From the NCBI GenBank assembly GCA_903920415.1, contig CAIXMD010000263.1, positions 1 through 9,985 of the forward strand: a stretch of DNA of 9,985 nt. The letters run 5' to 3'. Below are positions 1-6,465 of this stretch, in pieces. The notes under the pieces are model-generated. The model saw only the letters and a program-made list of their open reading frames with translations, had not been told where the DNA came from and did not search any database. The translations under genes and the position numbers were made by a program. Within the stretch, counting starts at the first letter, position 1. Each line of letters starts with the position of its first letter. This stretch comes from an uncultured Desulfomonile sp. Lineage in GTDB: Bacteria; Desulfobacterota; Desulfomonilia; Desulfomonilales; Desulfomonilaceae.

Positions 1-1
1 A

Positions 2-100
2 CTTTTAATCGACAGGGCGGGGTATAGCATAGAAAAGTACAGCATAAAGAACGGGCTCTGCCCCAAATGTGGCTATCAAGTTGACGGCATTGATATGTAG
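2..100 (+). CDS. amrS: C-terminal end of an AmmeMemoRadiSam-system radical SAM protein (partial)
   Basis: Only the last 32 codons and the TAG stop are present; the gene begins before the window. The visible tail reads LLIDRAGYSIEKY, then a short linker, then GLCPKCGYQVDG. The order 'R-x-GY-x-I ... G-x-CP-x-CG-x-x-x-x-G' is how AmrS proteins (the radical SAM member of the AmmeMemoRadiSam set, with MEMO1 and AMMECR1 partners) usually end. The last CxxC (Cys codons at 59-61 and 68-70) probably forms half of a C-terminal metal site. The role of the family is unsettled. The radical SAM core with its CxxxCxxC motif would lie upstream and cannot be checked here. The gene is followed by rpe on the same strand after 118 bp. 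The call rests on a short tail, so another zinc-ribbon-ended protein remains possible. Confidence 0.6.
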   Translation, partial: LLIDRAGYSIEKYSIKNGLCPKCGYQVDGIDM

Positions 101-218
101 CCCCCAGGTTTAGCTGGAGTGTTTCGAGAAACTGCGAAAAAGCGACGCGTTGTAGCACGTGCTCATCGCAGCTAATTAGGTCAAACATTTTCTTGCCACC
201 TATTGTTTGAGGAGATGC

Positions 219-899
219 ATGGTAACTGAAAAGAGAATTCTCGTTTCTCCCTCTTTGCTTTCCGCAGATTTCACGCGACTCGGCGAAGAAGTTCGGGAAG
301 TTCAGGAATCTGGTGCGGATTGGCTCCATCTTGATGTCATGGATGGCCGTTTTGTTCCCAACATAACCATAGGGCCCCTGGTGGTCTCAGCGGTTAAAAG
401 GGTCTCCACTATACCATTAGACGTTCACCTCATGATCGTGGAGCCGGATCTATACTTAGAACAATTTCAAACTGCCGGAGCCGATATCCTGACCGTGCAT
501 CCGGAAGCGACTCATCATTTACACCGCACGCTTACCAGGATTCGCGAGTTAGGGATGAAGGCAGGTGCAGCACTGAATCCCTCTACAGGCCTGGAATCGG
601 TAATGCACGTTTTGGCCGAACTGGACGTTGTCATGTTAATGACAGTGAATCCTGGCTTTGGGGGGCAGTCCTTCATCAGGACCATGCTCCCAAAAGTGAG
701 GGCTCTTAGGGAAATCATCGACCAATCCGGATACGAAATTCTCATTGAGATAGACGGCGGGGTAAGTCCTGGAACGGCACCTGATCTCGCTATGGAGGGA
801 GCAGATGTATTTGTTGCGGGTAGCGCTGTTTTTGGTCACCCTCCATACGATGAGGTAATAAGAAAGCTTCGCTGTGAAGGCCTGTCCACCCATTCATGA
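219..899 (+). CDS. rpe: Ribulose-phosphate 3-epimerase
   Basis: Interconverts D-ribulose 5-phosphate and D-xylulose 5-phosphate in the cytoplasmic pentose phosphate pathway. The 226-residue product has the full TIM-barrel signature of the family: PSLLSADF near residue 11, HLDVMDGRFVPN at 37-48, DVHLM at 68-72, NPGFGGQSF at 144-152, IDGGV at 178-182 and a phosphate-binding GSAVF at 201-205. The metal and acid/base residues expected in Rpe are all present (His37, Asp39, His70, Asp179), so the enzyme should be active. The length is normal. The frame opens further upstream at a TTG (207), but GAGGAG at 209-214 lies four bases before the ATG at 219 and would serve as its ribosome binding site, so I use the ATG. 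It may be cotranscribed with the upstream radical SAM gene, although the gap is over 100 bp. Confidence 0.97.
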   Translation: MVTEKRILVSPSLLSADFTRLGEEVREVQESGADWLHLDVMDGRFVPNITIGPLVVSAVKRVSTIPLDVHLMIVEPDLYLEQFQTAGADILTVHPEATHHLHRTLTRIRELGMKAGAALNPSTGLESVMHVLAELDVVMLMTVNPGFGGQSFIRTMLPKVRALREIIDQSGYEILIEIDGGVSPGTAPDLAMEGADVFVAGSAVFGHPPYDEVIRKLRCEGLSTHS

Positions 900-1041
900 G
901 TACTTGGCTCAGTGCATCGAAGCTAAACGGCAGGAAGGGAACTACACGGACTGATTGCAGTAACAATAACAAGAATCGATGTAGAGTGATTTATCGCAAG
1001 CATGTACCGACCGCTAAGCAAAAAACTTTTAAAGGCATCCC

Positions 1042-2787
1042 ATGAAGAACGGACACGTATTTTTTGAGATTTTAGCAGTATTTGTAATGATTCTTTTTTT
1101 GTCTGGGCCTGCTGCCTTAGCCACAAATGACAAGGAATCATTATCAGATCCGAAGGCCATTCCACTGCCGGATCTGGAGAAAGACCCTGGATTTTTGTTT
1201 CTCATGGCCGAAAATTCAGAAGCCGCCGGCGATCATGAAGCAGTCATGAAGTACCTACGTCAGGCCTTGGCCCTGGACCCCACTTCAGCTTATCTCAATA
1301 CCCGCGTAGGGACACTTCTTGCTCGAAACCGTAAAATCGCAGATGCTCTGATTATAGCTCGGACAGCAACCCTGTTTGATCCAGAGAATGATGCTGCATA
1401 TACATTGTTGGGTAAGATCTACACCGTGACCAATGATCGGGCTAGGGCCACCGATGCATATAGCCGGGCGCTTGAACTTAAACCGGACGACAGGGATCTC
1501 TATGTTTTTCTCGGTTCTCTTCAGGCTTCCCAGGATCTTTTGGGGGACGCTGAAAAGACCTTTTTGAAAATGATCAAACAGTTTCCAGAAGAAAGAGAAG
1601 GTTATTTTTATCTCGGTAAAGTCTACGTGGAGGACAAGCAGTACGACAAAGCCATCGAACTGTTCAATCAAATTTTGGACAAACGGAGCGAAACAGCTCC
1701 CCAAGCCCACTTGGAACTAGGATCAGTCTATATTCTCCAGAAAAAGTACACGGAAGCGGAGGAGCATTTCAGGGAGGCAATCAAACTTGATCCTTTCAAT
1801 ATCAGCGCGAGATTTAATTTAGGACAGGTACTTGCGACACAGAAAAACTTTACCGAATCATATCAAGTATTTGAAGAGCTTGCTAAGCTGGCTCCCTCAA
1901 ACCTCGGAATTCAGATCAAAATGGCCCTCATTCTGGCTGAACAGAAAGAGTACGACAAAGCTAAAGAAATGCTGGACAAAATCCTGCAAAACAAGCCCGG
2001 GTGGGACCAAGTCCGGTTCCATTTAGGACGGCTTCTCAAAGAGCAGGGAAAGCCCGATGAGGCAGAAAAAGAATTCGTCCAGATTCGGAAGGGCCAGCCG
2101 ACTTTCGTTAATTCCAGGATACTGCTTTCGTTAATGTTCTTGAGAAGCAAGGAGCTTGGAAAGGCCATCAGGTACATTGACGAAACCATCGATCCTGAGA
2201 CTAAAGACACGGACCTTCTGCAAATCAAAGGCTCAATTTTGGAAGAGCTGTACAGATTCGACGAGGCGTTGAAAATATACGAGAAGGCCCTTGAGATAGA
2301 TCCTAAGGATTCCAAGATCCGCTATTCATTTGGTAACGTACTGGAAAAAAGCGGACGTAGGACGCGTAGCATGGAGCAGATGGAAAAAATTCTTGAGGAA
2401 AAACCTGACGACGCCGGCGCCCTTAATTTCATCGGTTATACTCTCGTCTCCTCCGGGAAGGACATCGACAGGGGGGAAAAGCTCATTCGGAAGGCTTTGG
2501 AACTCAAACCGGAGGACGGATACATTTTAGATTCAATAGGCTGGGTTCTCCACAAGAAGGGTATGAACGATGAAGCCCTACAATATTTGGAGAAAGCAAT
2601 TCAAAAGATAAAGCTGGATCCCATAATTTGCGAACACTTGGGGGACGTACTCCTTCTCAAGAACAGAAAAGAGGATGCGGCAGAATCCTACCGGAAATCT
2701 CTGGGGGTGAATCCGGATAATATCCTGGTAAAGGAGAAGCTTCAGAAGCTGGAGAAGGAACTGAGCAGCCAAGAAAGTAATCGCTGA
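1042..2787 (+). CDS. Exported protein with about 15 tetratricopeptide repeats
   Basis: A 581-residue protein. Residues 1-27 form a signal peptide: a short basic start, a hydrophobic core (FFEILAVFVMILFLSG) and an AALA cleavage site before Thr28. There is no lipobox Cys, so the protein is probably released into the periplasm rather than lipidated. Almost all of the rest, about residues 49-561, is TPR helices spaced 34 residues apart; I count about 15 (for example ALELKPDD, AIKLDPFN, ALEIDPKD at repeat ends). The C-terminal part (ALNFIGYTL ... ILDSIGWVLHKKG ... EHLGDVLL, residues 459-540) is a recognisable pattern in large bacterial envelope-associated TPR proteins. These act as protein-interaction scaffolds; no enzymatic domain is visible. 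The end (about 562-577) is Lys/Glu-rich and helical. AAAGG lies seven bases before the ATG. The next gene is another exported protein, which fits an envelope role. The specific function is unknown. Confidence 0.9.
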   Translation: MKNGHVFFEILAVFVMILFLSGPAALATNDKESLSDPKAIPLPDLEKDPGFLFLMAENSEAAGDHEAVMKYLRQALALDPTSAYLNTRVGTLLARNRKIADALIIARTATLFDPENDAAYTLLGKIYTVTNDRARATDAYSRALELKPDDRDLYVFLGSLQASQDLLGDAEKTFLKMIKQFPEEREGYFYLGKVYVEDKQYDKAIELFNQILDKRSETAPQAHLELGSVYILQKKYTEAEEHFREAIKLDPFNISARFNLGQVLATQKNFTESYQVFEELAKLAPSNLGIQIKMALILAEQKEYDKAKEMLDKILQNKPGWDQVRFHLGRLLKEQGKPDEAEKEFVQIRKGQPTFVNSRILLSLMFLRSKELGKAIRYIDETIDPETKDTDLLQIKGSILEELYRFDEALKIYEKALEIDPKDSKIRYSFGNVLEKSGRRTRSMEQMEKILEEKPDDAGALNFIGYTLVSSGKDIDRGEKLIRKALELKPEDGYILDSIGWVLHKKGMNDEALQYLEKAIQKIKLDPIICEHLGDVLLLKNRKEDAAESYRKSLGVNPDNILVKEKLQKLEKELSSQESNR

Positions 2788-2816
2788 TTTGGGGGCACCT
2801 GTAATTATCTACGTAC

Positions 2817-2850
2817 GAATGCGATTTTGGCTCAGGTAGGCATTCTTTTT
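2817..2850 (+). terminator. Candidate weak terminator after the TPR gene
   Basis: GAATGC (2817-2822) and GCATTC (2840-2845) are perfect inverted copies, followed at once by TTTTT (2846-2850). The 17-nt loop is long and the stem is short, so any termination would be weak or partial. It also covers the TTG at 2827, arguing against that codon as the start of the next gene. Confidence 0.3.
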
Positions 2851-2865
2851 CCGAAGCACACTATA

Positions 2866-3912
2866 ATGCTCATCACTGACAAGAGACTGCCGCGAAGTCC
2901 CTCAATGATCGTGAATTGTGCATTCTTGATTATACCACTTGTCCTAGTTCTGATTCTCTGCTGGGAGGTAATCTTTCAATCAATCGCGATTGCAGCCTCA
3001 CCAAAAAGTGATCCTGATCTATCATGTTTTCGCTTCCAACTCCCAAAGTCGATTTTGCAAAAGCCTTTCAGTTTCGCAGACGAGGTGATCCCTCTAAATA
3101 GACCTGATGTCGAGACTCGTATCCTGTCACAGGTAAACTTTCTGCTGCTCGATGCCCGGAGTGTCCTGGGGGAATGGCTTGCAGAAAGAAGTCGTTACGC
3201 TTGGATATTTGAAGAGGTGTTTCAGAGAGAGGGTATTCCCAGGGAGTTCGCATACTTGGCTCCAGTTTTATCAGGGCTCACACGAAATGCTTCGAAATCT
3301 CCAGGAGCAGGGGTTTGGGTACTTGAAAATTCTTGTTCTTCCTCTGAAGGTGTTGAGATGTCGGAAGACAATTGGCACGATGATCGAATGGACCTCGAAC
3401 TCTCCACAAGATGCTTTGCTTCGAGAATTAAAACTCTTCGAAAAGATATAACCGGCGGAAGTTGGCTTCTAGCGGCTGCCGCTTATGTTACATCCCAAAA
3501 GGTCATCCAGGATCTTCAACAGAGGTGGGACACCAATTCGTATTGGGACATTCCATTGCCGGGTAGTGCGGAACAGTTGATAGTACGATGGATTGCTTTC
3601 AGTATTATTAGTTCGAACAAAGAGGTATACGGACTGAGGTTCGAGGTACAGGAACCTTTCATTTTCGATCAGATCACAGGGATTGTACTGACCAAGGATC
3701 TTCAAATAGCCGAAATTGCACGTATGACAGGGGTTTCACCTAGAGAAATCTTATCAATCAATCCTAAAATCAAAATTTCGGCTCCCCTGTTCCCGGCTGG
3801 TGTAGGAGGGAAGCCTCTAACACATGCGATTGCAGCCCCGAAAGGTCAGGGTCGCCTTCTCCTGGACAAGCTTGAAAAGGCTGGTTACGTAGTCCCCGTG
3901 CCAAGTAATTGA
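2866..3912 (+). CDS. Exported MltD-like transglycosylase-fold protein, probably catalytically inactive
   Basis: A 348-residue product from the ATG at 2866. Residues 18-37 are strongly hydrophobic and end in AIAA near residue 44, giving a signal peptide or membrane anchor. Residues about 94-257 follow the MltD-type lytic transglycosylase (SLT) domain in order: a REGIPREFAYLAPV segment, a GAGVW segment, DDRMDLELST, LLAAAAY, YWDIPLP and a closing NKEVYGL. Active family members read 'LPxVES', 'GLWQF' and 'AAYNxG' at three of these points. Here they read APVLS, GVWVL and AAYVTS, so the catalytic Glu is Leu135, the Gln is Val152 and the Asn is Val208. I infer a pseudoenzyme that may still bind peptidoglycan or a partner. 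Residues 266-332 resemble the segment after SLT in MltD proteins (IAEIARMTGVSPREILSINP), a degenerate LysM-like unit. The start is uncertain: TTG 2827 and ATG 2905 are in frame, and none has a clear Shine-Dalgarno. Confidence 0.75.
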   Translation: MLITDKRLPRSPSMIVNCAFLIIPLVLVLILCWEVIFQSIAIAASPKSDPDLSCFRFQLPKSILQKPFSFADEVIPLNRPDVETRILSQVNFLLLDARSVLGEWLAERSRYAWIFEEVFQREGIPREFAYLAPVLSGLTRNASKSPGAGVWVLENSCSSSEGVEMSEDNWHDDRMDLELSTRCFASRIKTLRKDITGGSWLLAAAAYVTSQKVIQDLQQRWDTNSYWDIPLPGSAEQLIVRWIAFSIISSNKEVYGLRFEVQEPFIFDQITGIVLTKDLQIAEIARMTGVSPREILSINPKIKISAPLFPAGVGGKPLTHAIAAPKGQGRLLLDKLEKAGYVVPVPSN

Positions 3913-3946
3913 GCATTGGTACGACTCGGTGAAATTTTGTTTGGTC

Positions 3947-4016
3947 TTGACTCCGGCTACAAAAAGACTTACTCTATTGTCGCCGTATGTTGACAAGTGA
4001 TAGTTGTTTGTACAGT
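3947..4016 (+). promoter_or_regulatory. Candidate promoters upstream of hsp20
   Basis: Two sigma70-like possibilities lie in this gap. TTGACT (3947-3952) is followed 17 bp later by TACTCT (3970-3975): good spacing, poor -10. TTGACA (3990-3995) is followed 15 bp later by TACAGT (4011-4016): perfect -35, short spacer. I see no CIRCE element and no C-rich sigma32-type -10, so heat-shock control is not evident from the sequence. Confidence 0.3.
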
Positions 4017-4038
4017 TTGCCGACCGGGGGTTTAGTGT

Positions 4039-4476
4039 ATGACACTACAGAGATGGGACCCTTTGAGGGATCTGTTGAATTTTCAGGAGAGAGCAAACCG
4101 ACTACTTTGTTCAAGCTCGGAGGACGAGCGGAGTAAAAATCGTGCAAGATGGTGCCCGGTAGTAGACATACTGGAAACCCCAGATGCTTACATTTTCATA
4201 GCTGAACTCCCGGGAGTCGGGAGAGATAATATTAATGTAGAGGTTCAAGGGAACACACTAACTTTGTCCGGTGAGCGATTCATAGGGTCTGCTCCCGAAA
4301 TTGCTGTATTTCATAGAATTGAGAGGGTACATGGGGTGTTTGAACGGAGCTTCACGTTGCCTGGTCAGGTGAATGTGGCCATGGTTGAAGCAAAGTATGC
4401 GGACGGTATATTGGAAGTAATTCTTCCCAAGGTGGCCGATTCCGAACGCTGTGTATCAATCGTTTGCTCCGGCTGA
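4039..4476 (+). CDS. Small heat-shock protein (Hsp20/alpha-crystallin family)
   Basis: A 145-residue ATP-independent holdase that binds unfolding cytoplasmic proteins and hands them to ATP-driven chaperones. The N-terminal arm starts with WDPLRDLLNFQERANRLL, the typical opening of bacterial class A sHSPs. The alpha-crystallin domain spans about residues 40-131: PVVDILETPDAY, AELPGV (55-60), LTLSGER, GVFERSFTLP (99-108) and the diagnostic A-x-x-x-x-G-I-L motif within AKYADGILEVILPK (118-131). The short tail has VSIV (139-142), which could serve as the I/V-x-I/V oligomerisation motif. Length is typical. GGGGG at 4026-4030 sits eight bases before the ATG. A J-protein gene follows after 205 bp, so this is a small chaperone cluster, but no Hsp70, GrpE or ClpB is in view. 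Which substrates it protects cannot be told. Confidence 0.95.
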   Translation: MTLQRWDPLRDLLNFQERANRLLCSSSEDERSKNRARWCPVVDILETPDAYIFIAELPGVGRDNINVEVQGNTLTLSGERFIGSAPEIAVFHRIERVHGVFERSFTLPGQVNVAMVEAKYADGILEVILPKVADSERCVSIVCSG

Positions 4477-4560
4477 CATTTCCCACGATTCTGATTTCTG
4501 AGACATTGGTAAGATTGGAAAATATTACTGCGTAGAGATGAATCTAGACTAGGATTTGGG

Positions 4561-4575
4561 CTGAAAAATTTTCAG
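4561..4575. repeat. Perfect 15-bp palindrome between hsp20 and the J-protein gene
   Basis: CTGAAAA and TTTTCAG flank a central A, giving a perfect dyad about 105 bp before the J-protein start. This is the size and form of a repressor site, but it matches no operator I know. An imperfect dyad (AATCTAG/CTAGGATT, 4541-4556) lies just upstream. No convincing promoter is visible in 4477-4681. Confidence 0.35.
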
Positions 4576-4627
4576 GCATGGCATTAGTGAATTCTTATTG
4601 CTGCCGGGGACAGCCCGTAACTAGTCT

Positions 4628-4647
4628 TTTCTCGATTTTGCGAGAAA
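4628..4647 (+). promoter_or_regulatory. Perfect 7-bp hairpin in the J-protein leader
   Basis: TTTCTCG (4628-4634) and CGAGAAA (4641-4647) are exact inverted copies around the 6-nt loop ATTTTG. The hairpin ends 34 bp before the ATG at 4682, so it does not itself cover the ribosome binding site. It has no T-run after it, so it is unlikely to be an intrinsic terminator for hsp20. It could be a leader stabilising stem or a DNA operator. Confidence 0.35.
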
Positions 4648-4681
4648 GATAGCGATTTGAGTCGACTGGAACAGACTAAAG

Positions 4682-5614
4682 ATGGGAAGAAATGACCCGT
4701 ACCGTGTCCTTGGGGTTACCCGGGCGGCTTCCGAAGAAGAGATAAAGAAGGCTTACAGGAGGCTCGCGCGACAGCATCATCCGGACATGAATAATAGTAG
4801 CAAAGCGTCGGAAGTCAGGTTCAAGGAATTGTCGGAGGCCTATGAAATTCTTTCTGACTCTGATAAGAGAAGCCGATTCGACCGATTCGGTTACGAGGCG
4901 GTAAGCCCTGGGTTCAGTGGATTCGGTTCGGATGGAATACGAAATCCTTTCGGAGAAGGTGCGTCCGGTCACAGGGGATATGGTTTCAACTTCGGCAGGT
5001 CTTCCGGGCCAGGGATTTTTGAAGACGTGTTCTCTGAGTTTTTCAGGTTCCAGTCAGGCCGCCCCTACGGGGCCCACGGCCCATCACAGGGGAGAGATGT
5101 GGAATATGATTTGACCGTGGATTTCAGCCAAGCTTATCATGGAGTCCATGCATTCGTAACGGTAAGGGATAGGAAAATAGATGTTCACGTACCACCAGGA
5201 GTGGACACTGGCTCCAGGATGCGTGTACCGGGTCAGGGAGCCCCGGGCTTTAGGGGTGGCCCTTCCGGCGATCTCTATCTCGATATAACGGTTACTCCGC
5301 ATGAGTTCTTCCGCAGGGACGGCATCAATATCTACCTTTCGGTACCCATAACGATTGGGGAAGCAATTCTTGGGGCTAGGGTGGAAATCCCGGGGCCTGA
5401 CGGCCGGTTGGCTCTAAAAATTCCACCTGGAACACAGCCTGGCACCAGTTTTCGATTTAAGGGAAAAGGCTTTCCGTCACTCAAGGGTAAAGTCAGGGGT
5501 GATTTTCTGGTTACTGCAAATATACTAATACCTGGAAATATTGATTCTGCCTCCCGGGATTTGGTGACCGAATTCGAGCGACGCAATCCGGTGAATCCCA
5601 GGGAGGGTCTGTGA
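4682..5614 (+). CDS. cbpA: Class B J-domain co-chaperone (CbpA/DnaJ-like, no zinc finger)
   Basis: A 310-residue Hsp40 that delivers substrates to DnaK and stimulates its ATPase. The J-domain covers residues 5-70 with the required HPD at 33-35 and the helix IV segment KELSEAYEILSD (48-59). A Gly/Phe-rich region follows (about 72-135) and contains the FEDVFSEFF motif (113-121) seen in such linkers. The CxxCxGxG zinc repeats of true DnaJ are absent: the chain goes straight from GRDVEYDLTVDF (137-148) into the two beta-barrel substrate-binding domains (KIDVHVPPGVDTGSRMRVPG near 165-184; LALKIPPGTQPGTSFRFKGKG near 243-263). Length fits CbpA-type proteins. The ribosome binding site is poor (GGAAC/TAAAG). 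Hsp20 lies upstream. DUF1844 starts 35 bp downstream, which suggests cotranscription. The symbol is by family resemblance only. Confidence 0.93.
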   Translation: MGRNDPYRVLGVTRAASEEEIKKAYRRLARQHHPDMNNSSKASEVRFKELSEAYEILSDSDKRSRFDRFGYEAVSPGFSGFGSDGIRNPFGEGASGHRGYGFNFGRSSGPGIFEDVFSEFFRFQSGRPYGAHGPSQGRDVEYDLTVDFSQAYHGVHAFVTVRDRKIDVHVPPGVDTGSRMRVPGQGAPGFRGGPSGDLYLDITVTPHEFFRRDGINIYLSVPITIGEAILGARVEIPGPDGRLALKIPPGTQPGTSFRFKGKGFPSLKGKVRGDFLVTANILIPGNIDSASRDLVTEFERRNPVNPREGL

Positions 5615-5649
5615 AACGGGAACTGTTGAACGCTTAAGGGAGGAACGGT

Positions 5650-6060
5650 ATGGAGGAAGAATCGGGTCGAGACGAAGGGTTCAAATTTAGCGACAAGCGC
5701 AGATTCACGACAGAAGGTGAAACACGACAAGGGGATGAAACTCGAGAAAAAGAGTCCGAACAGAAGGGGTTTCAATCGGTGGACGGGGAAAAAGAAACTT
5801 CACGCCCCCAGCCTCTACCCCCAATGGATTTTTCAACTTTTGTCCTGAGCCTTGCAGAGACTGCCCTGTTTCACCTCGGCTTGATAAGGGTTCCGGGATC
5901 TGAAGAAGTAAAAAAAGACCTCCATGCGGCGCGACAGACCATTGACATTATCGCTTTGCTGGAAGAGAAAACACGCGGAAATCTTACCGATCAGGAAAAG
6001 AACATCATAACGGAGACGCTGTTTCAGTTGAGGATGGCATTTGTAGATGCCTCAAAGTGA
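5650..6060 (+). CDS. DUF1844 family protein with an acidic/charged N-terminal tail
   Basis: A 136-residue protein in two parts. Residues 1-56 are low-complexity and highly charged (Glu, Lys, Arg, Asp, Gly, Gln), probably disordered. Residues 59-133 are the conserved DUF1844 domain: MDFSTFVLSLAETALFHLG (59-77), KKDLHAARQTIDIIALLEEKT (88-108), GNLTDQEKNI (110-119) and a final LFQLRMAFVD. This order, an FSTFVLSL helix then an 'A-x-x-x-ID-I-x-x-LxEKTxGNL' helix, is diagnostic for the family, whose molecular function is not known to me. No signal peptide, so it should be cytoplasmic. GGGAGG (5638-5643) gives a strong ribosome binding site six bases before the ATG. It lies between the J-protein gene and rpmB in the same direction with gaps of 35 and 50 bp, so it is most likely part of their transcript. 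Confidence 0.88.
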   Translation: MEEESGRDEGFKFSDKRRFTTEGETRQGDETREKESEQKGFQSVDGEKETSRPQPLPPMDFSTFVLSLAETALFHLGLIRVPGSEEVKKDLHAARQTIDIIALLEEKTRGNLTDQEKNIITETLFQLRMAFVDASK

Positions 6061-6110
6061 AAGGAAAATTCAGGTGAGGATTAACCTTAAGATTGTCAAG
6101 GAGAATACGT

Positions 6111-6308
6111 ATGTCTCGAACTTGTGAAATATGCGGCAAGCGACCATTGAAAGGATACAATGTCAGCCACGCCCATAACAGGACCAAGAAGATTTCTTAC
6201 CCGAACCTCCAAAAAGTTAGGATTTTGATGCCAGGGGGCCGAGGCGTCAAACGGGTGAAGGTTTGTACCCGCTGTATCAGATCCAATGTGATCTCAAAGG
6301 CTCCGTAA
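6111..6308 (+). CDS. rpmB: Large ribosomal subunit protein bL28
   Basis: A 65-residue basic component of the 50S subunit that contacts 23S rRNA. The sequence shows the standard L28 pattern: CEICGKRPLKGYNVSHAHNR at the N-terminus, RILMPGGRGVKRVKVCTRC in the second half, and a basic tail. It has two CxxC pairs (Cys5/Cys8 and Cys52/Cys55), so it is the zinc-binding (C+) form rather than the zinc-free paralogue made under zinc limitation in some bacteria. The frame is open back to a TTG at 6093, but AAGGAGA at 6098-6104 is a near-ideal Shine-Dalgarno with six bases to the ATG at 6111, and L28 normally starts MSR-x-C. The usual neighbour rpmG is not here. It is the last gene of the plus-strand set and faces rel. 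Confidence 0.96.
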   Translation: MSRTCEICGKRPLKGYNVSHAHNRTKKISYPNLQKVRILMPGGRGVKRVKVCTRCIRSNVISKAP

Positions 6309-6385
6309 TAGTCTTCCGGGCTGATTATAGCAAGGGCGGAATTACTGTTGCTTTTGAAAGAAATTGTGACATTCGGGCGGAAATT

Positions 6386-6413
6386 AAGGCAAACCCTATA
6401 AATCAATTGCCTT
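6386..6413 (-). terminator. Inverted repeat between rpmB and rel, possible rel terminator
   Basis: AAGGCAA (6386-6392) and TTGCCTT (6407-6413) are exact inverted copies around a 14-nt AT-rich loop, in the 157-bp gap between convergent genes. Read on the minus strand the stem is followed by AATTTCC, a weak T-run. On the plus strand there is no T-run. I see no better terminator for either gene, and nothing else in 6309-6465. Confidence 0.25.
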
Positions 6414-6465
6414 CAAACGGTTACTTAAGTCCTCACGTGAACGCAACTCGCGTATCATGGGTCTG

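Noticed and set aside
1285..1710. 141-codon minus-strand open frame inside the TPR gene
   Set aside because: It is a shadow of the repetitive TPR coding sequence, which continues without interruption on the plus strand. It has no ribosome binding site or family signature.
4579..4601. TGGCAT ... TTGCT, resembling a sigma54 -24/-12 promoter
   Set aside because: The GG and GC elements are about 20 bp apart instead of the required 12.
4755..5060. Possible repeat tract in the Gly/Phe region of the J-protein gene
   Set aside because: This is the usual low-complexity G/F linker of J-proteins, with no exact repeated units at the DNA level.
5332..5775. 147-codon minus-strand open frame across the J-protein and DUF1844 genes
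   Set aside because: Both plus-strand genes are clear family members here. The antisense product has no recognisable motif.
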